Of a DNA stretch of 49,566 nt, positions 36,864 through 45,275 are shown piece after piece (positions within the stretch are counted from its first letter, which is position 1; the number at the start of each line of letters is the position of its first letter). The notes under the pieces are model-generated. The model did no database searches, was not told where the DNA came from, and was given only the letters and a program-made list of their open reading frames with translations. Source of the DNA: Lachnospiraceae bacterium (lineage in GTDB: Bacteria > Bacillota > Clostridia > Lachnospirales > Lachnospiraceae); the NCBI GenBank assembly GCA_017456585.1, contig JAFTJD010000010.1, positions 1 through 49,566 of the forward strand. Reading direction: 5' to 3'. Position numbers and translations under genes: made by a program.

Positions 36864-37330
36864 TTTTATATCATGGTTCTTATCTGGAAGTTGACAAGCC
36901 TGATTTAGAGCATTCCAGAGATAATGTGGATTTTGGACGCGGATTTTATACTACACCTATTTACGAGCAAGCAGTAAAATGGTGTGGAAGATTTGTGAGA
37001 AGTGGAAAAAAAGGAATAGTTTCTAAATATACCTTTGATGAGAATGACATGAACAATTTGAAAGTGCTTCAATTTGATTCATATTCGGAGGAGTGGATAG
37101 ATTTTGTCCTTAGTTGTCGAACAGGTAAAGACTTAACTGATTATGACATTGTAATTGGTGGTGTGGCTAATGATAAAGTCTTTAATACTGTAGAGTTGTA
37201 TTTTGATGGTTTGATTGATAAGAGAGAAGCTATTAGACGTTTGAGTTACGAAAACCCCAATCTTCAAGTATGCTTACGCACAGACAGGGCTTTGGAATGC
37301 CTGAAGTTTGAAGGGAGTGAGTTGCTATGA
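36860..37330 (+). CDS. DUF3990 protein, predicted ADP-ribosyltransferase-like fold
   Basis: 156 residues. The start YHGSYLEVDKPDL, DFGRGFYTT and the EQAVKWC helix are the standard DUF3990 signature. By pattern these (H in YHGS, Y in GFYTT, later E/D) resemble the H-Y-E triad of ADP-ribosyltransferase toxins; the assignment is from sequence likeness. Translationally coupled on both sides (4-nt ATGA overlaps). The family's target is not known to me. Confidence 0.82.
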   Translation: MILYHGSYLEVDKPDLEHSRDNVDFGRGFYTTPIYEQAVKWCGRFVRSGKKGIVSKYTFDENDMNNLKVLQFDSYSEEWIDFVLSCRTGKDLTDYDIVIGGVANDKVFNTVELYFDGLIDKREAIRRLSYENPNLQVCLRTDRALECLKFEGSELL

Positions 37331-37533
37331 ATGCACATCCTATATTGTTGCAAAAGAAATATGCTCGTGTGATAGAGTTGTTTGCATTAGAAAATGATTT
37401 GATGTTAGACGATGCATTGGAGTTCTTTTATCATTCGAAAGTATATCAGCTTGTAAGTGAAGGCTGTTCGGATATGCATTGCATGAGTGATAAATATTTA
37501 GCGGAAGAGCTTACATTTGAATACAAGAATTAG
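37327..37533 (+). CDS. DUF3791-like small protein
   Basis: 68 residues, helical (LLQKKYARVIELFALENDLMLDDALEFFYHSKVYQLVSEG). Similar in size and style to DUF3791 family proteins and coupled by 4 nt to the DUF3990 gene. A DUF3791-DUF3990-DUF3791 order is suggestive of a sandwich TA-like cassette. Terminator follows at 37561-37599. Confidence 0.7.
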   Translation: MNAHPILLQKKYARVIELFALENDLMLDDALEFFYHSKVYQLVSEGCSDMHCMSDKYLAEELTFEYKN

Positions 37534-37560
37534 TAAAACTAATGAGCAATTTTAGTATAT

Positions 37561-37599
37561 AAGCCCATGAACTTGCGCATACAGCAGGTTCATGGGCTT
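37561..37599. terminator. Hairpin terminator after the DUF3990 cassette
   Basis: A perfect 12-bp stem AAGCCCATGAAC / GTTCATGGGCTT (37561-37572 with 37588-37599) followed by TGCTATTTATTT. Confidence 0.7.
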
Positions 37600-37663
37600 T
37601 GCTATTTATTTAAAATGTACTTATTACGACTAAGATAAGCAGTTAGTATAGATAATTTGTCAG

Positions 37664-37692
37664 TTGAAAAAAGCAATATTTGGTGGTATACT
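37664..37692 (+). promoter_or_regulatory. sigma-A promoter of pyrE
   Basis: TTGAAA (37664-37669), 17-nt spacer, TATACT (37687-37692). The leader of about 80 nt contains AAAGCAT/ATGCTTT and GTCAC-GAA-GTGAC hairpins before AAGGAGG. Confidence 0.7.
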
Positions 37693-37778
37693 TAGAAAGC
37701 ATATCTATGCTTTGAGCTTAGGTTTGCTTATTTTACATAGAAATGTCACGAAGTGACTTTAATTAAGGAGGATACATA

Positions 37779-38459
37779 ATGGAACAGTACAAGCAGGAAT
37801 TTATTGAGTTTATGGTTGATTGTCAGGTACTTAAGTTTGGTGAGTTTACACTTAAGAGCGGTCGTAAATCACCTTTCTTTATGAATGCAGGTGCATATGT
37901 GACAGGAAGCCAGTTGATGCGTCTTGGAGAGTATTATGCTAAGGCTATTCATGACAAATACGGAGATGATTTTGATGTATTGTTTGGACCGGCATATAAG
38001 GGAATCCCGATTAGCGTTGTTACTGCGGTAGCTTATGCTAAATTATACGGTAAGGAAGTGCGTTACTGTTCAGACCGTAAGGAAGAGAAGGATCACGGTG
38101 CAGATAAGGGAAGCTTCCTTGGTACAAAGTTACAGGATGGCGACAGAGTAATCATGATTGAAGATGTTACAACATCAGGTAAATCTATGGAAGAGACTGT
38201 TCCGAAGGTAAGAGGAGCAGCAGATGTAGAGATTATTGGTCTTATGGTGTCACTTAACCGTATGGAAGTAGGACTCGGAGGCGAGAAGAGTGCGCTTGAT
38301 GAGATTAAAGAAAAATACGGATTCGATGCAAATGCGATTGTGTCTATGTCAGATGTAATTGAACATTTGTATAACAGACCATATAATGGAAATATTATTA
38401 TTGACGATAAGATTAAGACAGCTATTGATGAGTATTATGCAGAGTATGGTGTAAAATAA
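37779..38459 (+). CDS. pyrE: Orotate phosphoribosyltransferase
   Basis: Transfers orotate to PRPP to give OMP. 226 residues with LKSGRKSPFFMNAG, YKGIPISVVTAVA, KEEKDHGADKG (flexible catalytic loop) and the PRPP motif VIMIEDVTTSGKS. Separated from the other pyr genes by about 5 kb but has its own promoter and AAGGAGG site. Confidence 0.95.
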   Translation: MEQYKQEFIEFMVDCQVLKFGEFTLKSGRKSPFFMNAGAYVTGSQLMRLGEYYAKAIHDKYGDDFDVLFGPAYKGIPISVVTAVAYAKLYGKEVRYCSDRKEEKDHGADKGSFLGTKLQDGDRVIMIEDVTTSGKSMEETVPKVRGAADVEIIGLMVSLNRMEVGLGGEKSALDEIKEKYGFDANAIVSMSDVIEHLYNRPYNGNIIIDDKIKTAIDEYYAEYGVK

Positions 38460-38479
38460 GCAGAGAGGATTAGTTTGTT

Positions 38480-38941
38480 TTGAAAAGTAAGAAACATTCG
38501 ATGGCGGCATTCCGTGCAATTTTCATATTGTATATTCTTTTGCTGAGTTACTTTTTACTTTTTGCAGAGGTGCTTGGATTCGGTAGGACACATGAGACCG
38601 GTGGATATCAGTATAACCTGGAGTTATTTAAGGAGATAGAGCGTTTCTATGTATATAGGGAACAGCTCGGATTTAAGGCAGTTTTTCTTAATCTTGCAGG
38701 TAATGTACTTGGATTTGTTCCGTTTGGTCTTTTGATGCCTGCTTTATTTCCTGTTGCAAAGAAAATGATTTCGGTTGTTTCACTTACTTTTTTACTAAGT
38801 CTTTGTTTTGAAATATTACAGCTTATATTTAGAGTAGGAAGCTTTGATGTAGATGATTTGCTTCTGAATACTATAGGCGGAGTTGTTGGATACATTATTT
38901 ATTGGTTGACGCTAAGAAGGAGTTTGCATGGCAAGAAGTAA
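38480..38941 (+). CDS. VanZ-like family membrane protein
   Basis: 153 residues with four hydrophobic helices; NLAGNVLGFVPFGLLMP and SFDVDDLLLNTIGGVVGY are the VanZ-family fingerprints. Function is unknown (some members affect teicoplanin resistance). TTG 38480 follows GAGAGG at a distance of 11 nt; the only in-frame ATG (38501) has no ribosome binding site. The 3' end overlaps the next gene by 14 nt. Confidence 0.85.
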   Translation: MKSKKHSMAAFRAIFILYILLLSYFLLFAEVLGFGRTHETGGYQYNLELFKEIERFYVYREQLGFKAVFLNLAGNVLGFVPFGLLMPALFPVAKKMISVVSLTFLLSLCFEILQLIFRVGSFDVDDLLLNTIGGVVGYIIYWLTLRRSLHGKK

Positions 38942-39242
38942 ACAGTACAAATTTTCTGATAAAGAACAGACTACAGGTGGAGTTGCTTCCATTGTTTTCG
39001 CAATTGTGGCACTGATTGCTTTTGTAGTGGGAGTAATTATATCCTACAAAACCGGTGGCGAAGGCGGAATGATTATCGGACTTATGGGCTTTTGCAGCTT
39101 GTGGTTTGCCGGAATAGGGCTTTTTCAAGGCGTTAAGAGTTTTAAACAAGAAGAATGTTATTACCATTGCTCATGGATAGGAAGTATTGCTAACGCAGTT
39201 ATTCTTGTGTTTATGGGTTGTATATTTATGATTGGATTATAG
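38928..39242 (+). CDS. Small membrane protein, probably DUF6142
   Basis: 104 residues with three or four helices; the pattern KYKFSDKEQTTGGVASIVFAIVAL..., SYKTGGEGGMIIGLMGF and GLFQGVKSFKQEE with a final hydrophobic segment fits small DUF6142-like proteins common in Lachnospiraceae. The assignment rests on memory of that pattern. Overlaps VanZ by 14 nt. Confidence 0.7.
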   Translation: MARSKQYKFSDKEQTTGGVASIVFAIVALIAFVVGVIISYKTGGEGGMIIGLMGFCSLWFAGIGLFQGVKSFKQEECYYHCSWIGSIANAVILVFMGCIFMIGL

Positions 39243-39254
39243 GATGGAGAACAT

Positions 39255-41288
39255 ATGGAAGCAGAATTTGAAGAATTATTACAGGAACGATTTTTGCTTG
39301 CGACAGAGCGTATATGTACACTTGATGCAAAGAATGATATAGCAGCACCTTTTGGAGATTATTTTTATAAAGTGTCAGAATTCCTTGCAACAGTGCTTAG
39401 AACAGGGGCTGACTATAAGATATTTGATGAGCCGAATGAAACATGGTGGCTTCGCTATTCGTTTGAGGAACTTAAGGAAGCTAACAAGTTATTGTATGCA
39501 GATGTATTAAAGGATGCATATAATACAAGCTATGCCAATCCGGAATATGCGGTGGCTTGTCTTGGTGAGGAATACGGTGCGCTTATGGCGGCTATATATG
39601 CATCGTTAAGGAGCGTTATCGGTGATGTTTTTTCTAACAAAATGGAATTCGTTACGGCTAAGCTTGAACTTTTTATAGAAATATATAATATGTTCGAGGA
39701 AGAAGTTCCGAAGTATCAGGAGGTAAAGGATACTTTTTATTGGTTTATGAGTGATTATAGTGATACTATATTTGCACATAACATTGTTAAAGCTATTGTT
39801 CCGGAAGAATCCTTTGTGAGAAAAGTACTTGCAGAATGTGAAATTGATTCCGAGGATATGAGATATATCTTCCGATTCGGCTATTATGTATCCGATTCCG
39901 TTATAGCAACTGCGAAGTTTATCAATTCACTTCCGGAAGAGAAGATTGATTTGATTGCGGAGACATACACACAAGGTTATAAGCGTGGTTTTGAGATATG
40001 CAATAGAGATCTTAGTATCAAGAAGACTGTTCAGATAAGATATGATGCAGGTTTTGAACGTATAATTAAGCGTTCTGCTAAGATTTTTGCAGATGATATG
40101 GGACTAGATGCGACATATGCCGTATCAGCCAAATTTAATGATCAGTTCGTGTATGATCATCGTTTTGATATTGCACTTTATCTTGATAAGGCTTTTTATG
40201 AGAGAAGAATGTCGGTTGTAAGGGCAGTATATCAGGATATTAAAGACGCAGCAGCGGTATATGCCGGTCCTGCTGTTATGGAGGTGTTCGGAGAGACACC
40301 ATTTGAACCTGCTAACAAAAAAGAATGTCTTAAGCTTAGCAAGAAACAGAACGAATTATATCTTAAATATGTATCGAAGCAGCGAGAGATAATGAACGAG
40401 TTCGTTCCGGATGATGAGACAAGCTTTACGATAATTGCATTCCCGATTCCTGAGATTGGTGATAAGTTCGAAGAGATATTTGAAGAAGTAATTAAGATAA
40501 ATACACTTGATGTGGATGTGTACCGCGAGGTTCAGCAGGCGATAATAGATGCACTTGACAAGTCAGCATATGTTAAAGTGCTTGGAACTAATGGTAACAG
40601 GACTGACCTTACGGTATCGCTTGTAGACTTGAAGAATCCTGACAAGGAGACGAAGTTTGAGAATTGCCTTGCGGATGTTAATATACCATTAGGTGAAGTT
40701 TTTACCAGTCCAAAGCTTAAGGGAACAGACGGACTTCTTCATGTTAGTGAGGTTTATCTTAGAGATTTAAAATATATTGATTTTCAGGTTGAATTTAGAG
40801 ATGGTTGTGTGGTAGATTATAATTGTGCTAATTTTGATACCGAGGAAGCTAATAAGAATTATATTAAAGAGAATGTTCTTAATAATCATGATACGCTTCC
40901 TATGGGTGAGTTTGCAGTCGGCACTAACACAGTTGCATATAGTGTGGCTAAGAAGTATGATATAGTCTACAAGATGCCGATTCTTATAGTTGAAAAAATG
41001 GGACCTCACTTTGCGTTAGGTGATACATGTTACAGTCACAGCGAGGATGTTCCTATGTATAATCCGGATGGTAAAGAAGTTATTGCCAGGGAAAATGATT
41101 TTTCATTATTGAGAGATACGGAGCCTGATAAAGCGTATTTTAACTGTCATACGGATGTAACTATTCCTTATCATGAGATAGGGGAAATCGCACTTTATGC
41201 TGAGAATGGTGAAAAGACGGTTCTTATTAAAGACGGAAGATTCGTGCTTCCGGGCACAGAACTTCTTAATGAGGCACTTGAAGATTAG
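39255..41288 (+). CDS. M29-type aminopeptidase-like protein with long N-terminal extension
   Basis: 677 residues. The C-terminal half resembles M29 metallo-aminopeptidases (aminopeptidase T): GTNGNRTDLTVSL, PLGEVFTSP (metal-binding Glu), MGEFAVGTN (second Glu) and GPHFALGDTCYSHSED (His and Asp). The first 300 residues form a mostly helical region that I do not recognise; it includes a motif AVYAGPAVMEVFGE at the junction. Typical M29 enzymes have about 400 residues. It is probably cytosolic, cutting N-terminal residues from peptides. It follows the small membrane protein by 12 nt. Confidence 0.75.
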   Translation: MEAEFEELLQERFLLATERICTLDAKNDIAAPFGDYFYKVSEFLATVLRTGADYKIFDEPNETWWLRYSFEELKEANKLLYADVLKDAYNTSYANPEYAVACLGEEYGALMAAIYASLRSVIGDVFSNKMEFVTAKLELFIEIYNMFEEEVPKYQEVKDTFYWFMSDYSDTIFAHNIVKAIVPEESFVRKVLAECEIDSEDMRYIFRFGYYVSDSVIATAKFINSLPEEKIDLIAETYTQGYKRGFEICNRDLSIKKTVQIRYDAGFERIIKRSAKIFADDMGLDATYAVSAKFNDQFVYDHRFDIALYLDKAFYERRMSVVRAVYQDIKDAAAVYAGPAVMEVFGETPFEPANKKECLKLSKKQNELYLKYVSKQREIMNEFVPDDETSFTIIAFPIPEIGDKFEEIFEEVIKINTLDVDVYREVQQAIIDALDKSAYVKVLGTNGNRTDLTVSLVDLKNPDKETKFENCLADVNIPLGEVFTSPKLKGTDGLLHVSEVYLRDLKYIDFQVEFRDGCVVDYNCANFDTEEANKNYIKENVLNNHDTLPMGEFAVGTNTVAYSVAKKYDIVYKMPILIVEKMGPHFALGDTCYSHSEDVPMYNPDGKEVIARENDFSLLRDTEPDKAYFNCHTDVTIPYHEIGEIALYAENGEKTVLIKDGRFVLPGTELLNEALED

Positions 41289-41349
41289 AATTTGTGGCTC
41301 TTATGAGCTATAAATATATTTTACAACATGCATGAAAGAGAGGAACAAT

Positions 41350-41862
41350 ATGGCAAAAGTAGGTATTGTTATGGGAAGCGATTCAGATCTTCCTATCATG
41401 AGTAAGGCGGCAGAGATTCTTGATAAGTTTGGAATTGATTATGACATGACGGTTATTTCTGCGCATAGAATGCCTGATATATTCTTTGATTATGCCAATA
41501 GCGCTGAAGAAAAAGGATATAAGGTAATCATTGCGGGAGCAGGAGGTGCAGCACATCTTCCGGGAATGTTAGCAGCTATTTTCCAGTTACCTGTAATTGG
41601 TGTTCCGATTCATACAAAATCACTTGGCGGTGTAGATTCATTATATTCAATCGTACAGATGCCTGGGGGAATTCCTGTAGCAACAGTTGCTATTAACGGA
41701 GGTCTTAATGCAGGTCTTCTTGCAGCTAAGATGCTTGCGGTATCAGATGATGAGCTTCTTAACAAGCTTAAAGAATATAAAAAAGGACTTAAAGACGGAG
41801 TTGTAGCTAAGGCCGAGAAGCTTGAAAAGATTGGCTACGAAGAGTATTTGAAACAAATGTAG
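41350..41862 (+). CDS. purE: 5-(carboxyamino)imidazole ribonucleotide mutase
   Basis: Purine pathway mutase, class I PurE. 170 residues with VMGSDSDLPIM, ISAHRMPD, GAGGAAHLPGM and GVPIHTKSLGG. GAGAGG precedes ATG 41350 (ATG 41332 is less likely). The stop TAG lies inside the P1 helix of structured element copy B, exactly as argS ends in copy A. Confidence 0.95.
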   Translation: MAKVGIVMGSDSDLPIMSKAAEILDKFGIDYDMTVISAHRMPDIFFDYANSAEEKGYKVIIAGAGGAAHLPGMLAAIFQLPVIGVPIHTKSLGGVDSLYSIVQMPGGIPVATVAINGGLNAGLLAAKMLAVSDDELLNKLKEYKKGLKDGVVAKAEKLEKIGYEEYLKQM

Positions 41863-42020
41863 TGAACACAACGAGCCATGCAACCTCATAAATGTGTGCA
41901 AGCACACATTTATGAGGTTATATGGCGAGTGTGACAGTATGAGCTGCGTAGCACTGTGGTGCGGAGTAGCGAATACGGCGGATGCGGGAGCATCGAAGAT
42001 GCGAAGCAGCCGTGTTCACT
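41861..42020 (+). ncRNA. Structured repeat element, copy B (four-helix multibranch RNA-like element)
   Basis: Same plan as 7723-7881. P1: 41861-41869 with 42012-42020 (9 bp, extendable to 13 bp, 41857-41869 with 42012-42024). P2 (41875-41926): GCCAT/ATGGC, GC/AT internal loop and an approximately 17-bp stem. P3 (41943-41970): GCTGC/GTAGC, GTA/GGA loop, GCAC-TGTG-GTGC. P4 (41980-42011): GGATGC/GCAGCC with one mismatch, GGGA/GAA loop, GCATC-GAA-GATGC. Linkers AACGA, GAGTGTGACAGTATGA and GAATACGGC. The stem sequences differ from copy A but are compensated, whereas the linkers are nearly identical. Confidence 0.7.
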
Positions 42021-42133
42021 ACATGGTGAGTAGCATCGGAGCTGCGTAGCACTGTGGTGCGGAGTAGCGAATACGGCGGATGCGGGAGCATCGAAGATGC
42101 GTAGCACTGTGGTGCGGAGTAGCGAATTCACTA
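41941..42133 (+). repeat. Tandem partial repeats of the P3-P4 half (copy B locus)
   Basis: 41941-42003 is repeated identically at 42039-42101 (offset 98). A third part, 42101-42127, repeats 41948-41974 and joins the second at a shared TGCG (42098-42101). The array ends TTCACTA (42127-42133), which can pair with TAGTGAA at 41860-41866, giving a second possible closing strand. The rest of the 315-nt gap before purM contains a TATAAT-like stretch (42134-42140) and AAGGAGG. Confidence 0.88.
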
Positions 42134-42177
42134 TATAATATAAAGATTAAGATGTACATTTTAAGGAGGAAACAGAA

Positions 42178-43203
42178 ATGGATTACAAGAACGCTGGTGT
42201 TGATATTGAAGCCGGTTACAAATCAGTAGAGCTTATGAAGAAGCATGTTAAGGAAACTATGCGTCCGGAAGTGCTTACAAATCTTGGAGGTTTTTCAGGT
42301 GCATTTTCAATGTCATCATTCAAGAATATGGAAAAACCTACATTAGTATCAGGAACAGATGGTGTTGGTACTAAATTGAAACTTGCTTTTATCATGGACA
42401 AGCATGATACAGTTGGTATTGACTGTGTTGCTATGTGTGTTAATGATATCGCTTGTGCAGGTGGAGAGCCTTTGTTTTTCTTAGATTATATTGCTTGTGG
42501 TAAGAATGAGCCTGAGAAGATTGCAACTATCGTTAAGGGTGTGGCTGAAGGATGTAAGCAGGCAGGAGCAGCTCTTATCGGTGGTGAGACAGCAGAGATG
42601 CCTGGTTTCTATCCTGTTGATGAGTATGATCTTGCAGGTTTTGCTGTAGGTGTTGTTGATGAGAAAGATTTAATTACAGGTAAAGATCTTAAGGATGGAG
42701 ATGTATTAATTGGTATTTCATCTTCAGGTGTACATAGTAACGGATTTTCATTAGTTCGTAAGGTGTTTAAGATGACAGAAGAAAGTCTTAATACATATTA
42801 TGATTGCCTTGGCGCTAAACTTGGTGATGTGCTTATTGCTCCTACTAAGATTTATGTTAAGGCATTAAAGAGTGTTAAGGATGCAGGCGTTACAATTAAG
42901 GCTTGTAGCCATATCACAGGTGGCGGATTCTACGAGAATATTCCAAGAATGCTTCCTGAGGGAATCGTAGCGCAGGTAAGAAAGAATGCTTATGAGATTC
43001 CTCCGATCTTCAAAATGCTCGCAACAGACGGAAATATTGCAGAAGAGATGATGTACAACACATATAACATGGGTGTTGGTATGGTAATCGGTGTAAATCC
43101 TGCAGATGTTGATAAAGCAATTGCAGCAATTAAAGCAGCAGGTGAAAATGCTTTCGTTCTTGGTGAAGCTAAGAAAGGCGATAAAGGAGTTATCTTATGC
43201 TAA
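42178..43203 (+). CDS. purM: Phosphoribosylformylglycinamidine cyclo-ligase (AIR synthetase)
   Basis: Forms aminoimidazole ribonucleotide. 341 residues with [46 protein letters not shown] and [14 protein letters not shown], all typical PurM/PurL-fold motifs, and [20 protein letters not shown] precedes ATG. The last 7 nt overlap purN. Confidence 0.96.
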   Translation: MDYKNAGVDIEAGYKSVELMKKHVKETMRPEVLTNLGGFSGAFSMSSFKNMEKPTLVSGTDGVGTKLKLAFIMDKHDTVGIDCVAMCVNDIACAGGEPLFFLDYIACGKNEPEKIATIVKGVAEGCKQAGAALIGGETAEMPGFYPVDEYDLAGFAVGVVDEKDLITGKDLKDGDVLIGISSSGVHSNGFSLVRKVFKMTEESLNTYYDCLGAKLGDVLIAPTKIYVKALKSVKDAGVTIKACSHITGGGFYENIPRMLPEGIVAQVRKNAYEIPPIFKMLATDGNIAEEMMYNTYNMGVGMVIGVNPADVDKAIAAIKAAGENAFVLGEAKKGDKGVILC

Positions 43204-43823
43204 AGATATGTGTCCTGGTATCAGGTGGAGGTACTAACCTTCAGGCGATTATCGACAGAATCGCTGATAACACAATAACCAATACGGAGATTTGTGGAGT
43301 TATATCTAATAATCATGGGGCTTATGCACTTGAGAGAGCTAAGAATAGCGGTATTCCGGCAAGATGTATATCACCTAAGGATTATGAAAGCAGAGATGTG
43401 TTTAATGCCGCACTTCTTGACGGTATTAATGAAATGAAACCGGATCTTGTTGTGCTCGCAGGATTTCTTGTGAGCATTACACCGGATATTATTAGACAAT
43501 ATAACGGAAGAATAATTAATATTCATCCGTCACTTATTCCATCTTTCTGCGGTAAGGGTTATTATGGACTTCATGTTCATGAGGCCGTACTTGCGAGAGG
43601 GGTTAAGGTTACAGGTGCAACAGTGCATTTTGTTGATGAAGGAATGGATACAGGACCTATCATCATGCAGAAAGCAGTTGAGGTTCAGAGTGATGATACA
43701 CCTGAGATTTTACAAAGACGCGTTATGGAACAGGCTGAGTGGATTATCTTACCTGCTGCAATTAACAATATAGCTAATGGCAAGGTAAGTATAGTTGACG
43801 GCAAGGCCGTAGTGGTTTCATAA
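43197..43823 (+). CDS. purN: Phosphoribosylglycinamide formyltransferase
   Basis: 10-formyl-THF-dependent GAR transformylase, 208 residues. [42 protein letters not shown] and [17 protein letters not shown] contain the catalytic Asn-His-Asp set. Overlaps purM and uses the formyl donor made by FolD (8693). Confidence 0.95.
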   Translation: MLKICVLVSGGGTNLQAIIDRIADNTITNTEICGVISNNHGAYALERAKNSGIPARCISPKDYESRDVFNAALLDGINEMKPDLVVLAGFLVSITPDIIRQYNGRIINIHPSLIPSFCGKGYYGLHVHEAVLARGVKVTGATVHFVDEGMDTGPIIMQKAVEVQSDDTPEILQRRVMEQAEWIILPAAINNIANGKVSIVDGKAVVVS

Positions 43824-43836
43824 GGAAGGACGGACA

Positions 43837-45126
43837 ATGAAAGTATTAATCGTAGGTAGTGGCGGTAGAGAGCATGCAATTGCTTGGAAAGTCGCACAGA
43901 GTAAAAAGGTTGATAAAATATACTGCGCACCGGGTAATGGTGGTATCGGAGAGATTGCTGAATGTGTTAACATCGGTGCGATGGAATTTGATAAGCTTGT
44001 AGCATTTGCTAAAGAGAATGCCATTGATCTTACTGTTATCGGCATGGATGATCCGCTTGTTGGTGGTGTTGTAGATGCATTTGAGAAGGAAGGTTTAAGA
44101 GTATTCGGACCCAGAAAGAATGCTGCTGTTTTGGAAGGTTCAAAGGTATTTTCAAAGGACCTTATGAAGAAGTATAATATTCCGACAGCCGGATATGATA
44201 CATTTACAAGTCCGGAGGATGCTATTGCATTTCTTGAGAAGAATACGAAGTATCCTATTGTTCTTAAGGCAGACGGACTTGCACTTGGTAAGGGTGTACT
44301 TATCTGTAATTCACTTGAAGAAGCAAAAGAGGGCGTTAAGTCGCTTATGTTAGATAAGCAGTTTGGCTCAGCAGGCGACAGCATCGTAATCGAAGAGTTT
44401 ATTACCGGACCGGAAGTGTCTGTTTTATCATTCGTTGATGGTAAGACAATTAAGATTATGACTTCTGCTCAGGATCATAAGAGAGCAAAGGACGGAGATC
44501 AGGGACTTAATACAGGTGGTATGGGAACATTTTCACCTACACCATTCTATACTAAAGAAGCGGATGAATTCTGCAAGAAATATGTGTACCAGGCAACTGT
44601 TGATGCCATGAGAGCAGAAGGCAGAGAGTTCAAGGGAATTATTTTCTTCGGACTTATGCTTACTCCTGACGGACCAAGAGTATTAGAGTACAATGCACGT
44701 TTCGGTGATCCTGAGACACAGGTTGTTCTTCCACGTATGAAGAATGATATTGTAGAAGTGTTTGAAGCATGTATTGACGGAACTCTTGATAAGATTGAAC
44801 TTGAATTCGAAGATGCGGCTGCAGTATGTGTTGTTCTTGCATCTGACGGATATCCTGAGAAGTACGATAAGGGATTCGAGATTCGAGGCCTTGAGAATTT
44901 CAAGGATAAGGATGGATACTATGTATTTCATGCCGGAACCAAGAATGATAATGGCAAGATAGTTACATCCGGTGGACGTGTTCTCGGCGTAACAGCTAAG
45001 GGAGCAGACATTAAAGCTGCACGTGCTAATGCATATGAAGCTACCAAATGGGTGGATTTCGATAACAAATATATGCGTAACGATATCGGTAAAGCTATCG
45101 ATGTTTATGAGGAACTGAATAAATAG
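43837..45126 (+). CDS. purD: Phosphoribosylamine-glycine ligase
   Basis: GAR synthetase, ATP-grasp fold, 429 residues: VGSGGREHAIAWK, PTAGYDTF, VLKADGLALGKGV, EEFITGPEVSVLSF, AQDHKRAKDGDQGLNTGGMGTFSP and EYNARFGDPETQ. AAGGAAGGACGG precedes ATG, 13 nt after purN. A terminator follows. Confidence 0.96.
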   Translation: MKVLIVGSGGREHAIAWKVAQSKKVDKIYCAPGNGGIGEIAECVNIGAMEFDKLVAFAKENAIDLTVIGMDDPLVGGVVDAFEKEGLRVFGPRKNAAVLEGSKVFSKDLMKKYNIPTAGYDTFTSPEDAIAFLEKNTKYPIVLKADGLALGKGVLICNSLEEAKEGVKSLMLDKQFGSAGDSIVIEEFITGPEVSVLSFVDGKTIKIMTSAQDHKRAKDGDQGLNTGGMGTFSPTPFYTKEADEFCKKYVYQATVDAMRAEGREFKGIIFFGLMLTPDGPRVLEYNARFGDPETQVVLPRMKNDIVEVFEACIDGTLDKIELEFEDAAAVCVVLASDGYPEKYDKGFEIRGLENFKDKDGYYVFHAGTKNDNGKIVTSGGRVLGVTAKGADIKAARANAYEATKWVDFDNKYMRNDIGKAIDVYEELNK

Positions 45127-45133
45127 AAATACT

Positions 45134-45185
45134 AAAGAGCTGTAGTAAAATGTTTGATAAGAATATTTTATGGCAGCTCTTTTTG
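45134..45185 (+). terminator. Terminator after purD
   Basis: AAAGAGCTG (45134-45142) pairs with CAGCTCTTT (45174-45182), inner TAAAAT/ATTTTA pairing, then a T-rich tail. Confidence 0.75.
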
Positions 45186-45197
45186 TTGTAAAAGTAA

Positions 45198-45227
45198 TTG
45201 CCAAAAAGGTATATTTGGCTATATAAT
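45198..45227 (+). promoter_or_regulatory. sigma-A promoter of maf with internal GCCAAA/TTTGGC palindrome
   Basis: TTGCCA (45198-45203), 18-nt spacer, TATAAT (45222-45227). GCCAAA (45200-45205) and TTTGGC (45214-45219) form an inverted repeat within the promoter, a possible operator. Confidence 0.55.
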
Positions 45228-45275
45228 ATAGATTAGGATGAGTGTAATATTTTTTTGCTTGAAAGGATTAGATTT

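Noticed and set aside
41910..42131. Minus-strand open frame across the purE repeat array
   Set aside because: It consists only of repeat DNA and has a repetitive peptide.
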